34,132 nt of DNA from Propionivibrio sp. (GCF_017995515.1 NZ_JAGOIT010000033.1:1-34132); one strand, 5' to 3'. Positions 1 through 7,471 are shown, counted from the first letter of the stretch. Program-made: numbers and translations. The notes: generated by a model not told the origin, from the letters alone.

Positions 1-40
1 GGGGCATCGAACCATGAACAGACGCCCCGTGTGGACATCG

Positions 41-67
41 CGCCCTTCGACAGGCTCGGGGCGAGCG
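41..67 (-). repeat. Single copy of the GTTCGCCCTGAGCC-type palindromic repeat
   Basis: The stretch reads CGCCCTTCGACAGGCTCGGGG on the plus strand. It is the reverse-oriented, slightly divergent form of a repeat seen at least seven more times in the window (132-188, 8927-9059, 9875-9900, 10221-10297, 10321-10392, 14011-14072). No gene is supported in the first 229 bases. Confidence 0.75.
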
Positions 68-131
68 GCTGGATAACTGTCAGTCGTTTTCACGATGGTC
101 AATATTGATCCGGCGCGATAATGCTAGAAGT

Positions 132-188
132 CCGTTCGCCCTGAGCCTGTCGAAGGGGGGCGGGCTTCGACAGGCTCAGCCCGAACGG
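132..188. repeat. Inverted pair of palindromic repeats downstream of the aldolase gene
   Basis: Two copies of the same repeat face each other. CCGTTCGCCCTGAGCCTGTC at the left is answered by the inverse ending in CAGCCCGAACGG at the right, separated by a short GC-rich loop. Flanking AGAAGT and ACTTCT extend the symmetry. The pair can fold into a long hairpin just beyond the stop of the minus-strand aldolase gene. It may protect the 3' end or act as a bidirectional terminator, but it has no T run, so a classic intrinsic terminator is not claimed. Confidence 0.8.
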
Positions 189-229
189 AAGTTGAGACTT
201 CTTCGTGCCAGACCAATAGTCACCCAACA

Positions 230-1225
230 TCAATCGTCGGCGAGCAGCGTCGGCTCGGTGATCTTGATGTCGTCGGCGAGCGCCAGCGTCGGCGGGCAAT
301 CGTTGGCGACGAGGTCGTCGTGATAGGCGACGACGGCTTGCTCCGGCGTCAGTTCGCGGGCGATGACGCGGCGCATCAGCGCAACGAGCGTCAGCGGCCG
401 TTCGGCATAGTTGATCTTGCGCCCGAACAGCGCGACGCGCGCACCGGCGGCTTCGGCGCGGTAGAGCAGTTCGAAGGTGTCGCGCGTCGTGCCCTTGCCG
501 CCGCCGAGGACGCCGACGATCAGGCGGCCCGGGTCGTACCGGGCAAGCTCCTCGGTCGCACGCCGGCCGTTGTAGGCGATCTTCAGGAAAATCGGCTGTT
601 CTTCGGCGACAACGCCGGCAAGCGAACGCACGATGCTGTCGCCGATGAAGGGACCGATCCGGTTGGACGGAATGCCGATATCGAACATCGGGTTGAATAC
701 TTCCAGCAGGTGGCGCAGTCCGTAGCGCGCTGCCTCCTCCCGGAACGCCGAATAGGCTTCGAGCGTGCGCAGGTCGTAATCGACGTTGTTGGAGAAGGTC
801 ATCGAATAGAGGCCGAGATCGGCAATCCCCTTCAGCTTGCCGAGGCGCGCGCTGGAAAACGGGCGCGAGGGCTCCATGCCATAGGCGCCACCACGCGGAT
901 ACCAGATGTCGGAGGTGTCGTTGTAACGCACGGCCGGGGTGACCGGCGAGTTCTCGAACAGTCGCTCGTCCTGCAGAATCTGCGCCGTCGAGACGCTGGT
1001 CAGCATGATGTCGATGAGGCCGGAATTCGTCATGTCGCGCATCGTTTGCAGGAACACCGGGCGGGTCGCCAGATGGTCGAGCAGACGGCCAGACGTATCG
1101 CGCGCCGGACCGGGGCAGGCGATGCCGAAGGCCATGTCAGGGTCTTTGGCGTCGGCCATGATGAAGTCGGCCGGGGTGTAGTTTCCGGCACGGATGCGTG
1201 CAAGTTTCTGGTCAAGGCTTTTCAT
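230..1225 (-). CDS. Class I aldolase-like TIM-barrel protein of the sugar locus
   Basis: Protein of 331 residues resembling the FbaB/DhnA/LacD group of Schiff-base aldolases. The segment FLKIAYNG (about 213-220) places Lys215 where the imine-forming lysine would lie. VGVLGGGKGTTRDTF (about 237-251) and ALFGRKINYAERP (about 265-277) look like the phosphate-binding end of such barrels. ATG 1225 is chosen because the open frame upstream is only repeat sequence, and GAGG sits just before it. The gene is divergent from a LysR gene and lies next to a sugar isomerase/kinase/dehydrogenase operon. It may therefore cleave the phosphorylated ketose made there. The substrate is unknown; the aldolase call is by motif only, and I do not recognise a characterised member. 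Confidence 0.7.
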   Translation of the reverse strand: MKSLDQKLARIRAGNYTPADFIMADAKDPDMAFGIACPGPARDTSGRLLDHLATRPVFLQTMRDMTNSGLIDIMLTSVSTAQILQDERLFENSPVTPAVRYNDTSDIWYPRGGAYGMEPSRPFSSARLGKLKGIADLGLYSMTFSNNVDYDLRTLEAYSAFREEAARYGLRHLLEVFNPMFDIGIPSNRIGPFIGDSIVRSLAGVVAEEQPIFLKIAYNGRRATEELARYDPGRLIVGVLGGGKGTTRDTFELLYRAEAAGARVALFGRKINYAERPLTLVALMRRVIARELTPEQAVVAYHDDLVANDCPPTLALADDIKITEPTLLADD

Positions 1226-1407
1226 CCTGAAAACCTCACCGCAAAGGCGCGAAGGCGCAAAGGAAACAACAGGTGGGTCGTACTTGACCATTCACCCTGT
1301 GGGTGGCGATGGAAGAGAGGTGCTGTTCGCGTAGCGCTTTGATTTTCTTTGCGAACCTTTGCGATCTCTGCGCCTTGGCGGTGAAGAACTGAGTTTTTCA
1401 GGTTCAT
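1226..1407 (-). repeat. MITE-like dispersed element, copy A
   Basis: Element of about 180 bp with imperfect terminal inverted repeats. Each end, read inward, goes CCTGAAAA, then CACCGC, then AAGGCGC and GCAAAG blocks. The middle contains AAGAAAATCAAAGCGCTACG and CACCCACAGGGTGAA. The same order is seen at 2499-2848 and 29515-29698. No open frame looks like a transposase. The end GCGGTGAGGTTTTCAGG runs directly into the aldolase ATG and so supplies its ribosome-binding region. It fills most of the 297-bp aldolase-lysR gap. Confidence 0.85.
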
Positions 1408-1522
1408 TGCGGATTCTCTTCAGGTCGGGGTGTGTCTCGGTGGTCTTGAGACGCCAGCATCGCATTGCGTTACCATTCCGACAAACGAAATATGTTCACC
1501 ATAGCCATTCCAAAGGGGAAAG

Positions 1523-2404
1523 ATGGAGCTTCGCGATCTGGCCGCTTTTGCCACCCTCGGCGAGTTGCTGCACTTCGGCCAGGCTGCCGAACGCATGCAC
1601 GTGACGCAATCCGCGTTGAGCAAGCAGATTCAGCGCCTGGAAGCCGAGTTCGGCGGCGCGCTGTTCGAACGCGGCCAGGCCGGAACGCGGCTGACGGCGC
1701 TTGGTCGTACCCTGCATGCGGAGGCGCAGACGATTGTCGAGGGCGTGCATCGTTTCTCGCACCGCGCCCGACAAGCCGCGCAAGGCGTCCTCGGTACCCT
1801 GCGCATCGGTTTTGGTGTGACCTCGCGGGTGATCGCGCCGGAGGCGATCTCCAGGTTTCGTGCCGTCCGGCCGGACGTCCAGATCGAGCTCATCGAGGTG
1901 TCGGCGCGACACCAGATCCAGGCGATGAAGGAAGGCACCATGGACGTCGGCTTCTGCCGTCTGCCGGTGCCCGAGGGTTGGCCGACCCTGCCGTGCATCC
2001 AGGCCAATCTGGTCGCCGTTCTACCCTCGGATTACGACGAACGGATCAGCCTCGAAGAACTCGTGCGTCGCCCGATGGTGACGATCGTGCGCACGCGTTC
2101 GCCGGCCTTCCACGATCACGTCATGTCGTACCTCACGCGCAAAGGGTTGCGCATTCAGGCGCTGCAGACGACCACCGACTTCTATACCGCGGTCGCCCTG
2201 GCCGAGGCCGGCGTCGCCTGGGCGATCGTTCCGTCATCGACGCCCTGCGAACCCACGCGTGCGCGCGTCAAGGTTCTCGGCGACGAGGATGCGCGTTGGC
2301 AGATCGGGCTGGTCCGGCCGCCGGGCGAACCGGGCGGCCTGGTCGACGCCTTCTGGTCGGTGGTCAGTGAGATCCGTGAGGAACAGGGGCTGCTGATCTC
2401 GTAG
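1523..2404 (+). CDS. LysR-family transcriptional regulator
   Basis: Protein of 293 residues, typical for the family. The N-terminal winged helix-turn-helix shows MELRDLAAFATLGELLHFGQ, then AAERMHVTQSALSKQIQRLE (about 21-40) and GALFERG. This is the standard LysR recognition helix and wing. Residues from about 90 onward form the periplasmic-binding-like effector domain (GTLRIGFGV start). ATG 1523 is preceded by GGGGAAAG at good spacing. The gene is divergent from the aldolase gene and precedes lacI. By family habit it would control its divergent neighbour in response to a small molecule, but the effector cannot be read from sequence and no T-N11-A box was identified with confidence. Confidence 0.93.
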   Translation: MELRDLAAFATLGELLHFGQAAERMHVTQSALSKQIQRLEAEFGGALFERGQAGTRLTALGRTLHAEAQTIVEGVHRFSHRARQAAQGVLGTLRIGFGVTSRVIAPEAISRFRAVRPDVQIELIEVSARHQIQAMKEGTMDVGFCRLPVPEGWPTLPCIQANLVAVLPSDYDERISLEELVRRPMVTIVRTRSPAFHDHVMSYLTRKGLRIQALQTTTDFYTAVALAEAGVAWAIVPSSTPCEPTRARVKVLGDEDARWQIGLVRPPGEPGGLVDAFWSVVSEIREEQGLLIS

Positions 2405-2498
2405 CGCGTACGCGTCGGCCCGACGAATCGGGGCAGCGAGGCTTGTCTTCGCCGGCAAGGCGCGGGACGATTGCCCCCTTGGGCTGCCGCGTTGGTGC

Positions 2499-2848
2499 AT
2501 GAACCTGAAAACCCGGTTCTTCACCGCAAAGGCGCAGAGATCGCAAAGGTTCGCAAAGAAAATCAAAGCGCTACGCGAACAGCACCTGTCTTCCATCTTG
2601 ACCCACAGCGCGGTAGGGTGCGCAAATCCCATTTGCGCCCCGAAGGAAGTACCCTTGGGGTGCGCCCCGAAGGAAGTACCCTTGGGGTGCGCCCCGAAGG
2701 AAGTACCCTTGGGGTGCGCACGCGGGAATGGCGCTGGAACGGTGCGCAACGCCGGGCGTTGCACACCCTGCGGCAGCGGTCGTTCCCTTTGCGATCTTTG
2801 CGCCTTCGCGCCTTCGCGCCTTTGCGCCTTTGCGGTGAGGTTTTCAGG
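2499..2848 (+). repeat. MITE-like dispersed element, copy B, with internal tandem insert
   Basis: This is the longest copy. The left end ATGAACCTGAAAACCCGG and the right end GCGGTGAGGTTTTCAGG match copy A, and the inner sequence is nearly the same as copy A for about 90 bases. The centre is expanded by a 27-bp tandem repeat (about 2637-2717). The right arm has extra GCGCCTTC/GCGCCTTT units. The element occupies most of the 444-bp lysR-lacI gap and ends exactly at the lacI ATG. The first part of the gap (2405-2498) holds nothing recognised. Confidence 0.85.
2637..2717. repeat. Three tandem copies of a 27-bp unit
   Basis: The unit GCGCCCCGAAGGAAGTACCC plus TTGGGGT occurs three times head to tail without change. 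Each unit is itself a hairpin: CCCCGAAGG pairs with CCCTTGGGG across an AAGTA loop. There is no spacer variation, so this is not a CRISPR. It lies inside copy B of the dispersed element and is absent from copies A and C. Confidence 0.9.
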
Positions 2849-3907
2849 ATGAAGGCAGCCACGCACCCCTACTTGAGCACGTTGATGGCCCAGCAAAAGA
2901 TCACCATGAAGAGCATCGCCGCGGACCTTGGTGTTTCGCGTTCAACCGTTTCGTTCGTGCTCGGCGGGGAGGCGGAGAAGCATCGGATCAACCCGGAGAC
3001 GGCACAGCGGATCGTCAAGTACGCGGAAGATATCGGATTTCGCCCGAACTATTTCGCCCAGGCGCTGAATCGCGGCAAGACCGGCTCGATCGGTCTGGTT
3101 TTTCCCGATGTCCATGAAATCTACATGTCAGAGATGCTGCGCGGCATCGACGAGGTCTTCGCCCGGCACGACGCGACCATGATGCTTTCATCGAGCCGGA
3201 TGTGTCGGCGGCTCGAGATGCGGAATATCGACTCGCTGCTCTATCGCGGCGTCGATGGACTGATCATCATCCCCTGCGCCGACTTCAATTCGAAACCGAC
3301 CGGGGTCGCTTCCCTGGCCAGGGTCATCGCCAAGAGCAAGCTGCCGGCGGTGTGCGTCGACCGGGTACCGGACGACTGGACCGGCAGCTCGGTCGTCCAG
3401 GATGACCGGAGCGGCGCGCGGGAGGCGGTCGACCTGTTGGTACGGCGCGGTGCGAAACGGGTCGCCTGCATTTCCTTCAACCTTGCCGCGTCGAGTATCG
3501 CCAGCCGCATCGCCGGTTACCACGATGCCTTGCGCGAACATGGCAGGGTGGCGGACCCCCGCCTGCTCGTCCTGCTTGATCAGATCGACGCGCAGGCGAA
3601 CGATCTTTCCGATGCCATTCGGGCCCTGCTTGCGTTGGGCGAAGACGAGCGACCCGATGCCTGGTTCGTCACCACGAGCGGCCTTTCCTACCGCGCGCGG
3701 GATCTGACGGTCAGCCTGTCGGGCGACGCCGCGGCGCCGTTGATCGCTCGTTTCGGTGCCGACCCGCCTTTCTTCACGAGCGGCATGATTTCGGTCCATC
3801 AGCCGCACCGTGAAATCGGCCGCCAGTCGGCGGAGCTGTTGTTCAAGCTGATGGCGGACCCCGGCGCCGAGCCGGCGCAGATCGTCGTCCCGACGACGGT
3901 CAGCTGA
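2849..3907 (+). CDS. LacI-family transcriptional repressor of the sugar operon
   Basis: Protein of 352 residues from ATG 2849. An alternative ATG at 2885 (MAQQKITMK) lies only 12 codons later and fits the usual family N-terminus equally well. The LacI DNA-binding segment reads ITMKSIAADLGVSRSTVSFV, followed by a hinge-like RPNYFAQALNRG. The rest is a periplasmic-binding-protein fold with GSIGLVFPDV and a closing DRSGAREAVDLLVRRGAKR-type region. The next genes downstream are the isomerase-kinase-dehydrogenase operon. A palindromic candidate operator (3974-3991) lies 66 bases after the stop. The inducer is presumably a sugar or sugar phosphate of that pathway (inference). The ribosome-binding region comes from the MITE-like element. 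Confidence 0.92.
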   Translation: MKAATHPYLSTLMAQQKITMKSIAADLGVSRSTVSFVLGGEAEKHRINPETAQRIVKYAEDIGFRPNYFAQALNRGKTGSIGLVFPDVHEIYMSEMLRGIDEVFARHDATMMLSSSRMCRRLEMRNIDSLLYRGVDGLIIIPCADFNSKPTGVASLARVIAKSKLPAVCVDRVPDDWTGSSVVQDDRSGAREAVDLLVRRGAKRVACISFNLAASSIASRIAGYHDALREHGRVADPRLLVLLDQIDAQANDLSDAIRALLALGEDERPDAWFVTTSGLSYRARDLTVSLSGDAAAPLIARFGADPPFFTSGMISVHQPHREIGRQSAELLFKLMADPGAEPAQIVVPTTVS

Positions 3908-3931
3908 TTTTGCGTTGCAGAGGCAATAAAC

Positions 3932-3960
3932 TTGACAGCCGTACCGGCCGGTAATAGTGT
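3932..3960 (+). promoter_or_regulatory. Candidate sigma-70 promoter of the sugar operon
   Basis: A perfect TTGACA (3932-3937) is followed after 17 bases by TAGTGT (3955-3960), a weak -10. TAATAG at 3952-3957 is a better hexamer but only 14 bases away. The spacer contains a perfect 12-bp palindrome TACCGGCCGGTA (3942-3953), which could also be a regulator site. Confidence 0.4.
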
Positions 3961-3973
3961 GCCGGAAGTCGTT

Positions 3974-3991
3974 AGCTCACCTAGGTTAGCT
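3974..3991. promoter_or_regulatory. Candidate operator palindrome AGCTCACCTAGGTTAGCT
   Basis: This 18-bp sequence matches its own reverse complement at 16 positions. It lies just downstream of the proposed -10 and upstream of the Shine-Dalgarno sequence GGAGG (4009-4013) of the isomerase gene. Size and placement fit a LacI-type operator acting as a road block or on initiation. Many LacI operators have a central CG whereas this one has TA, so assignment to the neighbouring LacI is inference. Confidence 0.45.
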
Positions 3992-4020
3992 TGTAATAGA
4001 TGATCCTTGGAGGAAACCAG

Positions 4021-4692
4021 ATGAAGCGCAGTCAGATCAACCAGATTCTTCAGTCGGCGCAGGCCTTCTTCACCGAGCACCAGTTCCACCTGCCGCCCTG
4101 GGCGTCGTGGACCGAAGCCGATTGGCAAGGTCAGGGCGAGGCTTGTCGGGAGGTCGTTGATTGCCAGTTGGGCTGGGACATCACCGATTTCGGCTCGGGC
4201 GACTTCGCCCAGCGTGGGTTGACGCTGTTCACGGTGCGCAATGGCAAGGCCGGCGGCAGCTACGGCAAGACCTACGCCGAGAAGATCATGGTCGTCGACG
4301 ATGGCCAGGAGACGCCGCTGCACTTCCACTTCCAGAAGGCCGAAGACATCATCAACCGGGGCGGCGGCAAGCTGCTGCTACAACTCTGGAACTCCGAGGG
4401 TCAGGGAGAAAAGGCCGACACGCCGGTCAGCGTCAGCATCGACGGAGTTCGCCGCACCCTGGCGGCCGGCGGTGTCGTCAGTCTGGCGCCCGGCGAAAGC
4501 ATCTGCCTGACGCGCGGGCTGTATCACCGCTTCTGGGGCGAGGGCAAGGTGCTGGTCGGCGAAGTCAGCCAGGTCAATGACGACTTCTCGGACAACCGCT
4601 TTTACGAAGCGGTCGGCCGCTTTCCGAGCATTGACGAGGATGAAGCACCCTGGCGTCTGCTGGTCTCCGACTATGCGGAGAAGATTCGCTGA
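4021..4692 (+). CDS. D-lyxose/D-mannose isomerase family protein
   Basis: Protein of 223 residues matching the cupin-type D-lyxose ketol-isomerase family. That family interconverts D-lyxose and D-xylulose and often also D-mannose and D-fructose, using a divalent metal. Visible features are the early FFTEHQFHLPPWASWT segment, YAEKIMVVDDGQETPLHFHFQKAEDIINRGGG (metal ligands His and Glu in the HFHFQKAED part), and the late LTRGLYHRFWGEG with the last His ligand. GGAGG at 4009-4013 sets the start. The stop TGA overlaps the next ATG by one base (TGATG), showing translational coupling to the kinase. It is probably the entry step of the operon, but the true substrate may differ from lyxose. Confidence 0.85.
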   Translation: MKRSQINQILQSAQAFFTEHQFHLPPWASWTEADWQGQGEACREVVDCQLGWDITDFGSGDFAQRGLTLFTVRNGKAGGSYGKTYAEKIMVVDDGQETPLHFHFQKAEDIINRGGGKLLLQLWNSEGQGEKADTPVSVSIDGVRRTLAAGGVVSLAPGESICLTRGLYHRFWGEGKVLVGEVSQVNDDFSDNRFYEAVGRFPSIDEDEAPWRLLVSDYAEKIR

Positions 4693-5888
4693 TGGGCACG
4701 AAGGCAACGAATCGGTCGCGCTTCACCATTTCGGGCGTCGGCTGCTGCCTGCTCGACTACATCTACGGGCAGGTCGACTTCGGCGCTGATGCCTTCGCGA
4801 GGTACCGTTCGCAGGTTGACGGCGATGGCGGCCTGTCGCCCGGCAAGCTGACCTTCGGCGAGGAGTTCGCGCAGTTTGCCGGTCGCGATGCGGACCTGGC
4901 GGTCAGGGAAATCACCGCCGGCAAACCGGTCGACGCGGTCAATGTGGGCGGTCCGGCCGTCGTCGCGCTGATTCACGCCGCGCAGATTCTCGACCCCGAG
5001 CGCTTCGCGGTGCGCTTTGTCGGCGCCGTCGGCGCGGACGACGAAGGCGTCGTGCTGCGACAGCAGTTGGCGCGCACGCCCTTGAGCCCCGATGGACTGG
5101 TGACGACGAGCGGACGCACGCCGCGCACGGAGGTGCTTTCCGATCCGGGCTACGACCACGGGCGCGGGGAGCGCGCATTCCTCAACACCATCGGTGCGGC
5201 CGGCCAATTGACCGAGGCCGATCTGTCGGACGACTTCTACGACGCCGACCTGATCGTTTTTGGCGGCACCGCGCTGGTGCCGCAGATCCACGACTCGCTC
5301 GATCGACTACTGGCGCGGGCCAAGGAGAAGAAGGCGTTCACCGTCGTCAATACCGTCTACGATTTCCGCAACCAGCGACGCGACCCCGATGCCCGCTGGC
5401 CGCTCGGCTCAAGCGACGCGAGCTACCGCCTGATCGATCTCCTGATCGCCGATCTGGAGGAGGCCGAGCGTCTTTCCGGCTGCGCATCACTCGACGCGGC
5501 GATGGATTTCTTCCTCGAAAAGGGCGTCGGCGCGGTCATCGTCACCAACGGCTCGCGCGATGTCGCGCTGAAGATCGGTTCCGCACGCTTCGAACCCTGC
5601 ACCCGGCAGGCAATCCCGGTTTCGCAGGCGATCGTCGCCGAGCTGGCCGCGCATCCCGAACGCAAGGGCGACACGACCGGCTGCGGCGACAACTTTGCCG
5701 GCGGCGTGATCGCCGATGTGGCCCGCCAGCTTGACGCGGGCAACGCACGCATCGACCTCAGCGAAGCGATCGCTTGGGGCAGCGTCAGCGGCGGCCTGGC
5801 CTGCTTCCAGTTCGGCGGCGTGCTGTATGAAGAATTCCCCGGCCAGAAGCGGGCGATGATGGCCACCTATCTGGAGTCTGCGGCGTAA
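4692..5888 (+). CDS. PfkB/ribokinase-family carbohydrate kinase
   Basis: Protein of 398 residues, longer than the usual 300-340 of the family. The anion-hole and catalytic-base motif DTTGCGDNFAGG lies near the C-terminal third and has the conserved GCGD. An N-terminal GVGCCLLDYIYG start and a VNVGGPAVVALIHAA segment correspond to the substrate lid and the first PfkB signature. The gene overlaps the isomerase upstream and the dehydrogenase downstream by one base each. It probably phosphorylates the ketose made by the isomerase, giving a substrate for the aldolase or dehydrogenase. Which hydroxyl is phosphorylated cannot be told. A family-level call is secure; a substrate name is not. Confidence 0.87.
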   Translation: MGTKATNRSRFTISGVGCCLLDYIYGQVDFGADAFARYRSQVDGDGGLSPGKLTFGEEFAQFAGRDADLAVREITAGKPVDAVNVGGPAVVALIHAAQILDPERFAVRFVGAVGADDEGVVLRQQLARTPLSPDGLVTTSGRTPRTEVLSDPGYDHGRGERAFLNTIGAAGQLTEADLSDDFYDADLIVFGGTALVPQIHDSLDRLLARAKEKKAFTVVNTVYDFRNQRRDPDARWPLGSSDASYRLIDLLIADLEEAERLSGCASLDAAMDFFLEKGVGAVIVTNGSRDVALKIGSARFEPCTRQAIPVSQAIVAELAAHPERKGDTTGCGDNFAGGVIADVARQLDAGNARIDLSEAIAWGSVSGGLACFQFGGVLYEEFPGQKRAMMATYLESAA

Positions 5889-7078
5889 TGGCAAATGCAA
5901 CAAAAACGTTCGTTCAGTTCGGCGCCGGCAACATCGGGCGCTCGTTCATCGGCCGGCTGTTCGCCGAAGCGGGTTACCGGGTCGTCTTTATCGACGTCGA
6001 TTCGCGGCTCGTCTCCCTGCTCAACGAGCGGCGCTCGTACCCGGTCGTCGTCAAGCAGAACGACCGGCCCGATCAAATCCGCCTGATCGGTGGCGTGAGC
6101 GCCATCGACGGGCGCGATCGCGCGGCGGTGATCGACGTCCTCACGCAGGCCGACGGCATGGCAACGTCGGTTGGTCAGCGCGGCTTGCAGGCCGTGCTGC
6201 CGCTGCTGGCCGCAGCGCTGGAACTGCGCGCGGCGAACAATGCGCCACCGCTGGATGTGATCATCGCCGAGAATCTGCGTTCCGCTGCCGCGTGGTTTCG
6301 CCAGAATCTCCGTCCGCTGCTGCCCGAGGGTTTCGATCTCGACAGTCGCCTGGGCCTCGTCGAGACCAGCATCGGCAAGATGGTCCCGATCATGCCGCAG
6401 GACGCGCTGAATGAAGACCCGCTGCAGCTCTTCGCCGAACCCTACGACACCCTGATCGTCGACCGCCTCGGCTTTCGCCGCGAAGTCCCCGCGCTGGCCG
6501 GCCTCAAGCCGGTGAACAACATCGCCGCCTGGGTCGACCGCAAGCTCTTCCTGCACAACATGAGCCACGCCGCCCTCGCCTACCTCGGTTATCAGGCGAA
6601 CCCGGCGCTCACCTGCTGCTGGCAGGCGATGGAACTGCCGGCGGTCGTCGATGCCGTCCGTGCCGCCCTGCTGCAGAGCGCCGCCGCGCTCAACCGGGCT
6701 TATCCGGAGGATCTGCCGCAGGACGAACTCGCGACGCATGCCGAAGACCTGCTCAGCCGCTATCGCAACCGCGCGCTCGGCGACACGCTGCATCGCGTCG
6801 GCCGCGATCTCGGCCGCAAGCTGGCGCGCGAGGATCGCCTGATCGGCGCCTGTCTCCTTGCCGCAAAGCATGGGCTTCCGTTTGACGGTCTCGTGCCGCC
6901 GATCCGCGCCGCGTTGAAGTTCGCGGCGCCCGACGAACAGGGCCGGGTCGGCGAGGCCGATCAACGCATCCTGCAAGCCGTCGCCGAACGCGGACCACGC
7001 GCCGTGCTCTGCGAAATCGCCGGACTCGACGCCGGACAATCGATCGACCAACGGGTCCTGCAGGCCTGTTTTCCCTGA
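5888..7078 (+). CDS. Mannitol-1-phosphate 5-dehydrogenase-like polyol-phosphate dehydrogenase
   Basis: Protein of 396 residues, close to the roughly 380 of MtlD. A Rossmann motif starts the protein (VQFGAGNIGRSFIGRLF, then VVFIDVD). The polyol-specific long-chain dehydrogenase signature is present as KLFLHNMSHAALAYLGY, with the conserved Lys, Asn and His of the active site. Members oxidise a polyol phosphate to a ketose phosphate with NAD. The start overlaps the kinase stop (TAATG), so the three genes are one transcript. No PTS or other polyol transporter is near, which argues against ordinary mannitol catabolism. An arabinitol-, xylitol- or other pentitol-phosphate is possible, or reduction in the opposite direction. 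Confidence 0.85.
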   Translation: MANATKTFVQFGAGNIGRSFIGRLFAEAGYRVVFIDVDSRLVSLLNERRSYPVVVKQNDRPDQIRLIGGVSAIDGRDRAAVIDVLTQADGMATSVGQRGLQAVLPLLAAALELRAANNAPPLDVIIAENLRSAAAWFRQNLRPLLPEGFDLDSRLGLVETSIGKMVPIMPQDALNEDPLQLFAEPYDTLIVDRLGFRREVPALAGLKPVNNIAAWVDRKLFLHNMSHAALAYLGYQANPALTCCWQAMELPAVVDAVRAALLQSAAALNRAYPEDLPQDELATHAEDLLSRYRNRALGDTLHRVGRDLGRKLAREDRLIGACLLAAKHGLPFDGLVPPIRAALKFAAPDEQGRVGEADQRILQAVAERGPRAVLCEIAGLDAGQSIDQRVLQACFP

Positions 7079-7080
7079 GT

Positions 7081-7205
7081 GATCCGGATGAGGCGCTGGA
7101 CAAGCCGCCGCCCTGCTGCGCTCGCCGGCCAACGCCAAGCGCCTGCTCGCCGCCGTCGCCCAGCTCAAGGCTGGCCAGGGCCGCGAACGGGAACTGATGC
7201 CATGA
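7081..7205 (+). pseudogene. Remnant of a YefM/Phd-type antitoxin
   Basis: The frame ending at TGA 7203-7205 reads AAALLRSPANAKRLLAAVAQ, then LKAGQGRERELMP. This is the C-terminal toxin-binding tail of YefM antitoxins. There is no start codon and no DNA-binding N-terminal domain. The preceding piece, DPDEALDK, lies one frame away (7081-7104), as if a base had been lost. The fragment abuts the dehydrogenase stop. Its stop overlaps the toxin ATG (ATGA), the normal arrangement of intact yefM-yoeB pairs. Confidence 0.7.
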
Positions 7206-7456
7206 AGCTCGTCTTCGCCGATGCCGCGTGGGCGGACTATTGCCACTGGCAAACGCACGACGCCGCGCTCTTCGCGCGCATCAACGACCTCATCGGCGCG
7301 ATCCAGCGTGAACCCCGCTCCGGTATCGGCAAACCCGAAGCCCTGCGCCATACCCTCGAAGGTTTCTGCTCCCGACGGATCAGCAGCGAACAGCGCATCG
7401 TCTATCGCGTCGAGGACGACGTGCTGATGATCGCGCAGTTGCGCGTTGTCGCTTAG
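7202..7456 (+). CDS. YoeB-family toxin homologue, probably inactive
   Basis: Protein of 84 residues, the typical YoeB/Txe length. It begins MKLVFADAAWADYCHWQTHD, and continues with INDLIGAIQREPRSGIGKPE and a late RRISSEQRIVYRVEDD block, all characteristic. YoeB is a ribosome-dependent mRNA endonuclease of the RelE fold. The usual C-terminal His-Tyr pair, needed for cleavage in E. coli YoeB, is missing: the protein ends QLRVVA. Because the antitoxin in front is only a fragment, an active toxin would be lethal. The changed C-terminus fits an already disarmed relic. ATG 7202 overlaps the antitoxin stop. Confidence 0.8.
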   Translation: MKLVFADAAWADYCHWQTHDAALFARINDLIGAIQREPRSGIGKPEALRHTLEGFCSRRISSEQRIVYRVEDDVLMIAQLRVVA

Positions 7457-7471
7457 CCGCTCGCAGTCACT

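Noticed and set aside
105-323. Small open frames at the window start
   Set aside because: They consist of translated palindromic repeats and antisense aldolase sequence.
1226-1291. N-terminal extension of the aldolase beyond ATG 1225
   Set aside because: The extension would translate the dispersed element, which appears at other places without this gene.
2637-2717. Possible CRISPR array
   Set aside because: Three abutting identical 27-bp units have no spacers, no leader and no cas genes.
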